Positions 36,286 through 48,082 of a stretch of DNA of 64,000 nt are shown here, piece by piece. The notes under the pieces are model-generated. The model did no database searches, was not told the DNA's origin, and saw only the letters and a program-made list of their open reading frames with translations. How positions within the stretch are numbered: position 1 is the first letter of the stretch; each line of letters opens with the position of its first letter. A program made the translations under genes and the position numbers. The DNA is taken from assembly GCA_000310025.1 (NCBI GenBank), contig FN649727.1, positions 4,321,784 through 4,385,783 on the forward strand, written 5' to 3'. The stretch comes from Ectocarpus siliculosus (Eukaryota; Sar; Phaeophyceae; Ectocarpales; Ectocarpaceae).

Positions 36286-37335
36286 GTATTGATTGTTTGG
36301 GGACTCGTGTACAAGGATCTGAACGGGAGTTCTGTGGTAGGGAAAGAATGCGAGATTGCGACGGGAGCTGCAACTCCAGGGATAGGATTCTCGGCGGATG
36401 ATGGTCCTGGAGGCGCGGTCCCCCTTTTTTTTATCTACAAAAGAGCAAGACAACAGCTCTGCTGTTCAAAGATGTTCATGATCAAGTCTTCTAGGATGGC
36501 TGCGCGTGTAACTGTACCTACGAAACCCTCGACTCTGGGAGAGCGTAGGTTCCTGAGTGCGACACTGACCTCCACATAAATAACCCCGCCACATAGGGAT
36601 CCGCCCTGAGTTTTGCGTGGAGTTGTCGACAGGTGAAGCTCAGATTTCTCTCAATGCCCCAAGTACACAGGCGGTCTTTAGCCAGGTGTTTCTGATACTG
36701 CATTTTGGAAAGTGATGGTTTGCACGCCCTGAACACTAATGATGATCCGTTTGGACCAGCACTGACCTCGAAATGGACAGAACTCTGCCTTCAAGGAATC
36801 AGTGAGATTCCCACTGCTGTCGGCGTCAATGCATGTATGCGTATGTCTTGGCTGCTTGGTAGGCAACCTGCATGATCATGCAAGAAGTAGCAGTTTATTT
36901 CGTGATGACCTGTGTTAACGAGCTGCGGTGTGAGACTACAGGTGAAAGAGTGGGCCGGGCGGGGGCACACAAAAAAAAAAACTGGATTTGACCGACCGAA
37001 AAATACATACAATCAGTAACTCTTGGACGACTGTAGAAAAAATACATAAAATCACTAAAAGACTACCGTTCGAGATAATACCAGCCATGGAAGGGGGTGT
37101 GATGAAATTATTTGCAGTGAGTGGGGGGGGAAACCTGCTGGAGACTGAGTGAAGTCTACTGCTGTACACTATTTATCGGTCCGGCTGGTCGCCACCAACA
37201 CTCAACAAACTCAGAATCTCTGAACCAAGGGGGTTTCGTAGATCATGGAGATTGGCTGACGTATCGCTTGTCCGTGTGTGCTCATACCACACCGCTGCTT
37301 GGAGCAGCGAGCTGTTGCGTTCATAGAGAGGCGGC
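36286..37335. other. Intergenic between POLH and the inositol dehydrogenase gene
   Basis: About 1 kb that should hold the POLH 3' end and the promoter of the next gene. No exon or clear regulatory motif is recognised. Confidence 0.5.
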
Positions 37336-40300
37336 ATGGCTACAGCAGGGAGCATCGTGTTGAGCCTTTTGCTGGTTACCAGTAGCAATGCCTTTTTAAC
37401 TCCTGGGATTGCGCGGACTAACGCGCTCAGACAGTCTGGCTCCAAGCTGTCGCAGATTCCCTCTACCTCCAACCCGGTTGCCGGATTGAAGCACCTGGAG
37501 CCCTCGTCGTTTGTATCGGGGGTGTCATGCAGCGCCTTGAGGGGGGAGGGAAGCGGCAGCAGCAGGGGAGGGTTGTCTATGAAGGTTATCAACGTGGGTG
37601 TCATCGGTGCAGGAAGGTACGTCGTGTCGTGTGTGGTGTGTTCGGACGTTGCGGGCGGGGCTGCAACATGCTATTATAGTAAAGCAAGCGGTACTGTCGA
37701 GGACGATGGTCAACCCCGTCGCCCTCCAAAGGCAGGCTGTAAACCCAGAACCGCTTTTGATTGCTAAGGTTGCACGCGTTCCTGCTCACAACTTATGAAC
37801 AGGCGTATAGTTACCTTAGCCTCTGTAACCGGAACATCCTTACAGCAGTTAGTGTAGCGCATGTAAAGATGTACAGTCAGTTGTAAGAACGTTTGACGTG
37901 TTGGACACGAAAAACTGCTCTCTCGGTCTGAAGGCTTGGCGTTGACTACAAACGGCGTGTTCAACCTCAACCTCAACCCATATGGAGAGTAGTTGGCGAA
38001 CAAGCACACTGCTGTGGATTCGCGTCCTACGCAACAAGCAAAAGCCTTGTTACCACCTCGCGTTTCTGGGCATCGTACATCACGTACACCTCGCAGTAAT
38101 GATTCGAGATTTGTTTTTTGCACCTACTGGTAAAGCAGTATGTGAGAGCTGATGAGTTGTTAGTGGCCCGTTCGGGAGTCTTGAAGAACGTTAGACAAGC
38201 GGTGGACGAGGCGGTCCCAGTGTGTCTAAGACGTGGGGTGTCATCGGGGAGCAAACATCCAACTTGCTTGCTGCGAAATGACGAATACCCCATGTCGCTC
38301 GGCTTTTGCTGGTCTGCCTTAACTTCAAGGATCGGGCTGGTGCACTTGGAGGCGCTATCCAGCTGCGCCAACGCTAAGCCCCTCATCATCAGCAACCCCA
38401 CCGTATCTAAAGCCGAGGTAAGCGATATGGCGCTACTGCTTCGCTGGTGGTAGTGTTGTTCCGCGTCAAGATTCGAGAGTAGCTCACGTGGGCTGGTGTG
38501 CAGTGTTCGGCATAAGCATGCCGTCAACGGGTCCCAAGTCGACTGCAAATCGAAAAACCGTGGATCAGAAGAGTCACTACCTTACAGACCGTTATCCCCT
38601 GCTGCGGTGCGGTGCGAAAAGTCCGCGTATCTAGGTCCAAACCCTTCACGATCTGCTACTGTACGCGCCGTCGCAGACTCGATCCCCCGAACTGCGGGTG
38701 TATGGCAAGTAGCTCGTACCACTAGCTGCCTTGAACGACCCGCAAGTCGGGGCGATCGGGTCTGTAATGGCGCGTATAGCAGAGGATCGTGCATGGTATG
38801 GATCTACATTAGATTTGCGGACTTTTCGGACCGCAGCCTTAGCCTTGGACTGTGCGGCCCCGGCAACAGATCTGGGCGTTCCAACGCGCTCGTCGCTGCT
38901 CCATGATTTCCTTTGCTGGTACAGTTGGGACTACCCGAGCCGGAAGGTCGTTTTCGATTGCTTGGCCTCCAAGCATGTTAATTTTAGACTACGCTAGCCA
39001 TCGATTACCGCCCTTTGCAAGAACCCCCCTCAACGACGAGCTTGATCCCGTGTGTTTCCGCGGCAATATGTCGTCGGAAGCAGGTACGTCTGCTGTTGGA
39101 CGGCCGTGCCTGTAGGCCCCCTACCCCCCCTAAAACTAGTTTTGTCTAGCACAGAAGTCGCCGAGCAATTGTGCAAATACGACGACGTTACTCTGTACCA
39201 ATATTACTCTGTCCGCGCGTGTCGCTGCGCCGGAATGTGTCTGTACGCATACGAGTAACGAGCAGCGATCGCAACCTCCTCCATGTCTAACCTCCTCGAT
39301 GCATGGAATACGGTTACAAAACCCTCTTCCCTTTGACCACTTTCTTCGGGTGATTATGAACAACGAAGCGCAAGTTGTTGGGGGGCGAAACAGATCAAAA
39401 CATGTCACTCGCGTGTTCCAGTCATGAACCCCCTTTTCGGCCCCTCCCTCCGCGCCACCCGGCTATGTGTGTACCCAGGCGGCGGCGGCCAAGTACAACG
39501 TCGCGGAATTCTCGTCGGACGCCAAGGACGTGATCAACCACCCGGACGTGGACGCCGTGTGGATCTGCTCCCCTTCTCAGTTCCACGCCGACCAGGTATG
39601 TGTCGAGATTACTTTTGACATTATTATCTCCTCTCAGTCTCGTTCGTCGTGACGTGCTACGTACTGATGGTGACGGTTGTGTGGCCTTCCTGGTTGATTT
39701 TGATTGGGCGCCTCGCGCTGGCGCAGGCACTGCGGCAGTGGCGCGCGGCGGACTGCTGGTTCCATACTGACGAACGATGTGTGGCAACACGCGAAAATTA
39801 TATCAGATGGCGCGTTCTTTTGCTGTCCGGTGTGCCGTGGAGTGCCGTTTGCGATCGTGGCGTTGGCGCCACGTTTCGCTTCTACGTTGGTTTGGATGCG
39901 CGCTTGTCGCCGGGCGCCCACAGTCAAAGTATGCAGCTAGTGCGCGTCTACCCAGTGTGATGTGTATTCCCCAACATATGACCAAAGTACTGCAAATGGG
40001 GGGGGGGGGGGGGGGTCACCGTTGGCCTCCTTCTGGTGACACGGCCGTCGTCGTTCGTGCTCTAGCATTTCGAAGGTACTGTATCTCTTACCAGAGTATT
40101 AGCTGTTGTCTTCAAGCAGGGCTGGTTGACAGCGCCCCTCCCGCATACGCTCTCCTCCCTCCGGAAAATCGACGAACGAACGAACGAACGAACGAACGAA
40201 CGAACAACGATAGATCAAGGCGTGCGCCGCTCAGGGCAAGCACGTCTTCTGCGAGAAGCCGATCGCCACGGACGTGCCGGAGACGATCGAGGCCATCAAC

Positions 40301-43300
40301 GCGTGCAAGGAGAACAACGTCAAGCTCATGACCGCCCTGCAGAGGCGGTTCGACCCGAACTTCGCGCGCGTGAAGATCGCCATCGCGGACGGAGAGGTCG
40401 GCGAGGTCATCCAGGTGTGTTGGCGTGTTTTTGTTAATTAGGCAGCGACCTCGCTAACTGGCTGACCAATAATCAGTTTTGCACATGTAGCGGGATAAAA
40501 AACACAAAAAACATCGAATCAAAGGATAGGAGTTCTACCGACAGAGGGGACGCCGGAAGTTCGACGTGTGTGTGCTGCTCTTACAAACTGTGCTGGGGTG
40601 TTGTTTGTGTGTGTGCACTGGTTCTGTGCGCTGTGGCGTGTGCAGGGTGCTTTGCTCTCGTGCACCGTGTGTGTTGTGCATGTCTCGATGGAAGGCAGAC
40701 AGACTGCCCGGCTTGGTGCAGGATGGTGGAACCATAGTCGTTGTTGGGTTGCTCGTGCATTGTCACTGCACTTGGTGCGGTGCGGGTTTTCTCCACGGAT
40801 GCTGTCTCTCTTGTCTTCTCCACAATTGATTTTGTTTCTTACCAAGTAGAAAGGACCGACCACCCTATGCTGGACTCGGCGGATGTTGATTCCTTGACAG
40901 CAAAATATTCAATTGACGGCGCCCGGAACCTGATCGTTTACAACAGAGATGCAAGGTGTAGTCCGATTTTGTGGTAAAATCCTCAAACGCTACATGGTGT
41001 GTGTCACACCTGTAATTATCGAAAGGCACCCATTTCTTCGGCCCAGGGGGCGTACTCATTTGTTGCTTGCCGTAGTCATTTGACCATTGACCACGCGTCC
41101 CTTTCGAGACGGAGCACCGTTCCTACACCTACTAGAGACACCACCAACATTTGGGAGCTCTTTACGTTTCTGCCACAAACTCCATAAAATTTTCTTGCAC
41201 ATCTTATCCCCGTCCTCTAGGGCCTCTTGTGCCCACCATCTATCCCCAATTATCGCGATCGTTTTTTCGCTGCTGTCTAATTTACCAAACTTGTCCATGT
41301 CACACCCTCTCTGTCTCATTTCCTCCTCGAGATCCTCTCTTTCCTTCCTGTACAACTCACACTCCCCAACTATGTGGGGTCTACTCTCCTCCGATTTGCC
41401 ACATGGACATGTGTGTCTATCCTCCTCTTCCTCTCTCCTACGGCTGGTATACCTCTTCCTCCGTTCTGGCAAGTCCAGATCGCCTACTCGAAATTGCAAT
41501 TTCAGCTTTTTCGCATAGTCCATGGGGCCGTCCAAGTACTTCTTCATCCCTATCCCTTCTTTCAACTTCCCGTATATCTCCAAGTGGTCTTCACTTCGGC
41601 CCAGGGGGGGGGTCGAACGCGAAGACATGATTGCAAATTAGTCCTGCCGCAATGCAGTCCGTACGTTACATAAGGTATCACACCCGCTGGACCGGTTTTC
41701 AAAGCTCGATTACTCGGCAGAAAAAACGTTGACGGTGCCTGAAATGGCGGCGTTGGAACCATGTCGTCGACAGCTTTCCGAAAACGTATCATGTGATGCC
41801 GGCACCTCTTCGTCCTGGAACCATAGAGGTTTGAAATTGGGTGAGGGTGTGTGTGATCTTCTGCAACCTACCGTAATGCATGTAGGCGGCGCCCTCGGCC
41901 TCTGTTACAGCCACCGCGCTTATCCCTATCCGCCCCGTCCCTCGTTAACGTTCGTTTTGCTGTGGCCGACCCCCACCCCCCTCTCGCTCGCCCCGTCGTA
42001 CGCGTTGTGCGTGGTGGCCTTGACACTTGTCGTTCAGGTGAAGCTTACGTCCAGGGATCCTTCTCCGCCGCCGGTGGAGTACGTGCGTGGAGGTGGGGGC
42101 ATCTTTAAGGACATGGCCGTGCACGACCTTGACATGTCTCGTTTCCTCATGGGCTCGGAACCCACGGTACGCGCGCACGGGTCGGCATGCTGGGATTTCT
42201 CACCATCGTGAATGTGGTTCGGGGCGCCGTTGCTTGATTGGGCCCCGTTGCTTCAGATTATCAGTGGGCTATCAGACGCTGCTGTGATAACCAGTTGTTG
42301 TTTGGGAAAGCATGAGAGTGGAACGTATCGTCGTGAAAGGATGAGCGAAGCATGATTATGATTATGGGCTACTTTATATTATGTGTTCGCACGTGTGGGC
42401 TTGACTATGCATTGTGTTTCTTGAGAGCGTGGGAAGGAGCTGGGTTTGAGTCCAGCATGTATCATGGATGACTTAGTTTTGGGAATGCCCGCACCGCTGT
42501 AATATAGCAGAGGGATGTGCGTAAGAACACCTACCAATTTAGCCCATGCGCGACCGGCCGTTCGTTGTGGATCGGCTCATGGTAGTCGAGGGAGTGCGGA
42601 AAAAAGACAACTCCGATCGTACGCTTCTTGCCCCGTAGCCTCAAGAGGGGCAGCACCGCGCACCGGCTGGCCTTTTGTGATGCCTACCTACTACCAGCGA
42701 GAGCAGACGTCTGTTCGTTTTCGAACTTTTTGTTGTTCAGACGGTCATGTTTGTGTAGCAAGCTCATATGTTTCGGCTCGCTCCCCCTGTGTTAGTTCCC
42801 TCTGCCTGTCTTTCTGTCTGTTTCACTCTCTCTCCCTGTTTCTCTGTGTCGCGCTCTCTCTCTCTCCCTCTCTCTCTCTCTCTCGGGGCTGGCTACAGCG
42901 AATCCTCGCTCAAGGTTCGTGCCAGATCGACCACGCAATCGATACCCTGGATGGACCGGAGGCGTTCGACACGGCCATGATCATGGTCGAGTTTGAGAGC
43001 GGAAAAACGGCGGTGATCGACGTCTGCCGACAGGCCCCTTACGGGTGAGCTGGCTGTACGGTAGATATTGGGGGCACAGGGAGGTCGCTTAAGGAAGGAG
43101 CGCAGAGAAAGAGAGTGTGCGTGTTTGTGTGAGTGAGACAGACAGAGAGAGAAAGAGTCTATTTGAAAGGATGGTTTCCGATGTTCGCAGCTCGCCGCTG
43201 TTCGGAGACTAGATGGTGCAATGAGCTGCTTTGATCTCGCTGGACTGGTCTGTTGAGATGCATTCGGTCGTCGTGGGGCTCTACAGCATCCATTCCATAC

Positions 43301-46300
43301 TCGAACGCATTCGGGTCAAATTCCGGATACGAGTTATCATCGCGCCATGCTTTCAGGGTTGATTACTCATACAGCCTTCCTTGGCCCCCCGGCTTTGATG
43401 CCGATAGGAGTTTGGGCTTTGATCTCGATAGGAGTCACGTGAAGCAGAGAAACGATGCGTGTATGTTGCGAGCGCGCTCTCGAAAAGCTGGGCGTTTGGC
43501 GTCTTGCACAACCGGGACGCGGGGAGGGAATCGTATACTCTTCCATGTCCTGCTCTACAGCAGGCATGCCCGAAGGGCCACATGATGCTTCTGGAGAAGA
43601 ATGTGCTCGGCGGGTTCATCCCCATCGAGTGCGCACCAGATCGGGCAGGCCTTCTGGCATTGGTGCGCACTCCACGGGGATGCACCCGCCGAGCACATTC
43701 TTCTCCAGAAGCATCATGTGGCCCTCCGGGCATGCCTGCTGTAGAGTAGGACATGAAAGCGCGAGCACGATGTTCTGTGCACTGCACTGGTTTGGTTATT
43801 CCCAGGCAGAAGTAGGGGCTGGTTTGGTTCTTCTCAAAGGGTCAGTGAAGAACACGACTGCTGTCCCTGCATGAGGGCAGAACAGAGGCGAACAAGACCC
43901 TACAACAAGAAAGTGGACACCCAGTGTCGCTCAGATCAATCAGTTCGCTTCATCGGATCATGATATCTACCAGTGCTTAGTAGCGTGTTCGGCAGAGCCC
44001 CCTCCCCCCCCCGGTGTGTTGGGTAAACGCATTGAACCCCTTGCTGATTCTGTTCGGGTGGCTGCCTTGGTAGTCAGTATCTTCACCCTTCGTTCGCGTT
44101 TTCGTATTTTGTGCAGGTACGACCAGCGTGCGGAGGCCCTGGGCAAGAAGGGGATGATCCAGACCGACAACATGTGAGAAATAAACCAAGTATTTGTAGT
44201 GGTCCCGTCGTTTTTTGCTACCGCCGCTGCAGTTGTTTCTGCTCAAATTTCCTGGAGGTTCCTGTTGTGCCCAATGGCGTTCGCGCGAAAAATTGAAGGA
44301 ACAAACATGGAAATGTGTTACGTTGTGCCCTCGCCTGCTGTGCGTACTCGGGGCTGTAGGTGTTCAAGCATGGTTGTTGTCGAATCTGCGATAGTGTTAT
44401 GTATAGTCGGAGAATCTGCTGCTGCAGTGTTGTCCTACACTCATGCCATCGAAACACCCGCCTGCTGACCCCTACCGCCCCGCGTGCCTCCTCCCATTCG
44501 TGCACCTCGTTTCATCGGTCGTTTTTTGCCAGGTACCCGAACACAGCCCGAGTATACCTCAAGGGCTTCACCGGGAACGCGGACATGCCGTACGACTTCT
44601 TCATGAGCCGCTACAAGGAGGTGAATGCGGTGCAATCAAGACGCCCGTGTTCGTTCCCCACTTACCAAACAAGCGAAATCTGAGTCCAAAAGCGGACAGA
44701 CAAACGAACGAATGGCGACGAGCGAACAATCGTGACCGCCTGCTCTCCTTCGATGATGTCTGATCTGAACAAAATGTGTATCGATTCACCTGGTGGGATG
44801 ATCGAGGGGCGGTGTGCCCGCCTAGATATGTTGTGTTCCGGGAGTGGTAGATGTGGCAGGTGTTGTAGATGATGGGGGAGCGGGGCCGAACTAGTCTCTC
44901 CTTAGCTGAGAGCGGAAAGGGCTCCAAAGTTGGTTCCTAGTGGACACGAGAAATGAGTATGTCTCGGTCTGGCATTGCTGGTGTCCAGCTTTGAAGGATT
45001 TCCACGTGTGCTGCTCCACAGTAGTACCTGACATGATTATAAGAGAAGTTATTGTGATGATTTGAAATAAGAGTTGTGTGTTGTTCTGTGACCCCACAAC
45101 AGATACGAGACTGTATTCAAGAGGATGCTGGCAGTCGTCTACCACTGCGTGCGACACATGCTTGGAAAAACTCACCCCGGCCGTCTTTAGCTGTCTATGT
45201 ACTTAGACCGTACCCAGAAGGCCGTTTCTTTCTTACCTACAGGCTGGACCCAGAGTCTAGTGGCGTTGTCCTACCATGCATGGCAACCCCCGTCTCCCTC
45301 CCCTCCCCCCGGACGTCAAAATGTTTACCGGTGCCTTCACTTCTTTAGGCGTACATCCAGGAAACTCTTGCTTTCTGCGACTGCCTGGTGAACGACAAGC
45401 CTTCGCCGTGCTCGGGTGAGGACGGTCTCATGGCTCTCATCATGGCGATCGCGGCCGGAAAGTCGGCCGAAGAAAAACGCTGGGTTAGGTGAGTGAGAGT
45501 GAGACATATTTTGTCGAGACCCGAAGTTTTGTTAAGTGTTGTCTCTACGTACGTAGTACGCTGTGTTCTTCTTGGGTGATGTGTGTTTGCGATATTCATT
45601 CAGCAGTAGTTGCCTCTGGGCCCTCGTTCGAGACAGAAACCACCACGCTGCACGCGGCTGCTGTTCCTGCTTCTGATGTTGTCCAAATAGTCTTGGTGCG
45701 CGCGGGCCCTTTATCGGGCGTGATTCCTCGGTTCTGCGTATATACCTCAGTAACCATGCCAGCCCTTGCTTAGGGGCATTGGCTTCTGGCTGGGCGGCAG
45801 AGGGAGGGATCCGTCGGCTTCCGTTTTTGGTGCCGGTTGCTGTGGCTCCTACGCCATGCTTGCATACCTGCGCTAAGATCATGCTTTCGCTACGATCATA
45901 CCTTCGCTAAGATCGTACCCTCGCTAGGATCGTACCCTCGCTAAGATCGTTCCCTCGCTAAGATCGAGCCGCGAAGGCTTGATTTGAGGAGAGAGTTGTG
46001 CGTTAATTGTGTCGAACCCGAAGTCCAGAGTTGGGAAGCGACGATCGCGCGAGTCGCCGACCAAAACCCCATCAACAGCAATCGTCTCGGAAGCAAAAAC
46101 CGAATGTTTTGTTTCTGAGACTTGATTTGTTGCCAGAAATAGAATCTTGCGCTTGACGTACACATTGAGGAAGTAGGAGCCCGCCCGCGCGTGAAGGCAT
46201 GCGCGGAGCGGCGAAGCCGTTAGATCAAGACTCGTCCGCAAGAGACGTTGAACGAACGCAACGATTTGTGGTACACGTCGGACCATGGACACCGACGACA

Positions 46301-48082
46301 AGTCAGCTCTCCATCCGCGGTAGCTTGTTGGCGCACCACGCCTGCGGAACTGGTGTTGCACGGTCCGGAACGAGGGTCTGAGGGCGGCGCCAGCATGCCA
46401 GCGAACAACAGCACCGCGCGAACATAAATCGTCTCGGAGTGCACCGACCGAAAGCACCCGAGGACGAGTCCGATACCTCCCTCTCTCTCTCCCGGAGCAG
46501 CGCGCTCGCGTTGAGAACGCGCTGTTGGCCGCTGCATCTATCTGTCTCAGTCTTTGCTCTTCAAACCCCGCCCGCGAGGTACTTTGCCGCGCGATCGCGT
46601 TCCGAGAGCATGCAGGATTTGCGGTTCGCCGGTATGTATCGGCGAAGTCCCCTGTGTCTCTCTTTCTCTCCTCTCTCTCAACTCGATGGTTCAACCCTTT
46701 CGAGAAAAAGGCCCCCGGGGAGGGGGGGGGAGCTCGTATTGGCTGTTCTTCGAATGGTTGGTGGGTGGTCCTTTCTACCTGCAGTTGTTCCTCTCTCCCC
46801 CTTCTGTGATTTTGATCCTGCTGCTGCTACTGCTGCTGCCTGTGTCTTGCGCGTCCTTGTCCTGCCTCTTGTTGTGCTCACATTATGTCTCTTCAGCTTC
46901 GACGAAGTGTCAGAGGTACAGTATGCCGCGCGGACGAACGGCACCTTTTCCCCAACCTAGACCGCTCGGTAGATAAAGACTAAAATAGTCGCGTTTCGTT
47001 TGCGTTCTCACGGAGAGAAGAGACCGACCGCCCGTACTTTGTGGGAGACAGCGTATGCTCCGAGACGTTGGCGGACACCCTCGACTTCTTCTCGCTGAGC
47101 TTCTGGCGTGTGTGTCGTTGTGGGTTTCCCCGTGAAAGCAAGCGCCGCTGGGTTTGTGGCAGCGGCGGCCCTCCTTTCACCTTTTTACTCAACGGCAGGA
47201 ATTTGGTGCTCATCTCTATGTATATCTAGCGATTTTTGCACGCGTCGACGGTTTCGAAACATTTCTTCGTGGGCGCCAATTCCGCCGTCGCGCACGCTCT
47301 TGGCGGGCGAAACCGTGTTTCCCTACAACAATGGTAAGGGTGCGCCCGCCGACCGGCATGGGACTCCTTCCTCTTGCGTCCGAAACAGGAATTTCGATAT
47401 CAAAATGCATGGGTTTGCGCGAGAAGAGATGTGATACGTCCGGGGGGTTGCTGCCGCATAGCTGTCTTGGAAATGGCGCTAACAATGGACACGGGGTGAT
47501 GTATGGCACTTCCTCCGCCAAGTTTCAATCTTGAAGATACCAACGACCTTCCTGCCTTGTGTGTTCGGCCGAAGCACCGTCTGGAGAGCGGCGTTGTACG
47601 CTGGCGGGTTCCCGTGGGTGTGTGGCGCGGTGTCACGTTTTGTTCTGCCTGCTGATGTGGGCATGTGCATGCGTTCTGCTTCTTTGCTCCATCAGGACTG
47701 GCTTGAGGTTTCTTTGTGTATTGTCGCGCACCCTGCAATCACGCAGTCCTCGTACAACTTGGCCGAGGTCTCTTCGTTTACTGACACGCGCTATGCCCTC
47801 GTCCCCCAATCCGTATTCCCTGTTGCTCTCTGTTTCTATGTCTTTCTCGTCTGTCTGTCACTGTACCTCCCCCTCTCCTCTCGTTGCATGTTTCAACGAT
47901 CGGTGCACAATCCTTGTCGCAGCTTTGACGAAATCCCTGAGGCCAGTGTTTGCGACCCGACCGACAACCACTGCGACATCGTCAACCCCATCGAGTACGC
48001 CAAGCACGGGGAGACGCCGGCCGAGCTGGAGAATTCCTTCTTCCAGAGAGCCAAGGAGTTGCTCGGCATGGCCAAAGTTTAA
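37336..48082 (+). CDS. Gfo/Idh/MocA oxidoreductase, probable plastid myo-inositol 2-dehydrogenase
   Basis: Ten exons are 37336-37616, 38330-38417, 39479-39595, 40214-40414, 42038-42166, 42899-43044, 44117-44173, 44533-44620, 45349-45488 and 47923-48082. They sum to 1407 nt, or 468 residues, with consistent phases. Family members use NAD to oxidise inositol or related polyols. The Rossmann motif VGVIGAGRIG lies near residues 87-96. The EKP motif is at 176-178 with catalytic Lys177. GGGGIFKDMAVHDLDM supplies Asp254 and His258, completing the usual Lys-Asp-His set. The block SRDPSPPPVEYV before it is typical of inositol 2-dehydrogenases (IolG-like). The extra ~80 N-terminal residues begin with a signal peptide (MATAGSIVLSLLLVTSSNAF) ending in a Ser-Asn-Ala-Phe step. 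That resembles the heterokont bipartite plastid signal, though mitochondrial or secretory routing is not excluded. The substrate is inferred from motifs only. Introns hold several repeats and a candidate micro-exon. Confidence 0.93.
39998..40015. repeat. G homopolymer, 18 bases
   Basis: An uninterrupted G run in an intron of the inositol dehydrogenase gene. Comparable runs are the 16 G near 7003 and the 15 C near 60554. Their exact lengths are prone to sequencing error. Confidence 0.9.
40168..40205. repeat. (CGAA)n microsatellite
   Basis: A run of about nine CGAA/ACGA units ends just before the acceptor (acgatag) of the exon at 40214. It replaces the polypyrimidine tract expected there. Confidence 0.9.
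41051..41593 (-). mobile_element. Non-LTR retrotransposon 3' fragment flanked by 15-bp repeats
   Basis: The minus strand encodes an uninterrupted stretch resembling the C-terminal end of a LINE reverse transcriptase. It has a Cys-Pro-Cys-Gly ... His ... Cys zinc-knuckle-like motif (HTCPCGKSEESRPHIVGEC), a downstream acidic/basic helix and a Trp-rich end (IGDRWWAQEALEDGDK, then LWSLWQKRKE). The direct repeat cttcggcccaggggg occurs at 41036-41050 and 41594-41608, as expected for a target-site duplication around a 5'-truncated insertion. The open frame runs a little past the right repeat to 41628. The catalytic domains are absent and no poly(A) tail is seen. It is inserted antisense in an intron of the inositol dehydrogenase gene. 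Confidence 0.7.
41659..41790 (-). mobile_element. Partial copy of the TA-flanked TIR element
   Basis: It starts ccgtacg and matches, in reverse complement, the right half of the element at 25823-26043. Shared blocks include ggttttcaaagctcgatt, aaatggcggcgttg and agctttccgaaa. The other terminal repeat is missing or decayed. It lies about 50 bases beyond the flanking repeat of the LINE fragment, in the same intron. Confidence 0.75.
42850..42886. repeat. (TC)n polypyrimidine tract
   Basis: A CT-rich run directly upstream of the acceptor ggctacag of the exon at 42899. It plausibly serves as the polypyrimidine tract. Confidence 0.85.
43544..43755. repeat. Long inverted repeat (95-bp arms, 22-bp loop)
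   Basis: The arm 43544-43638 is the reverse complement of 43661-43755 apart from five positions. Arm ends read catgtcctgctctacagcag on one side and catgtcctactctacagcag on the reverse complement of the other. The loop is 43639-43660. One of the five differences would be a G-U wobble in RNA. It lies in the sense orientation within the intron between exons 42899-43044 and 44117-44173 of the inositol dehydrogenase gene, so the pre-mRNA can fold into a nearly perfect hairpin. Confidence 0.95.
45871..45966. repeat. 17-bp tandem repeat, five to six copies
   Basis: Units of 17 bases (consensus cgctaagatcgtaccct) start at 45871, 45888, 45905, 45922 and 45939, with a partial unit at 45956. The array lies in the last intron of the inositol dehydrogenase gene. 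Confidence 0.9.
46897..46915 (+). other. Candidate poison micro-exon resembling the start of the last exon
   Basis: A 19-nt segment between a strong acceptor (tctcttcag) and a donor (gtacag) encodes, in phase with the previous exon, Ser-Phe-Asp-Glu-Val-Ser-Glu. The true last exon at 47923 starts Ser-Phe-Asp-Glu-Ile-Pro-Glu; 14 of 19 bases match. If the micro-exon were included, the shift in phase would create TGA as the second codon after the junction. Whether it is used is unknown. Confidence 0.45.
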
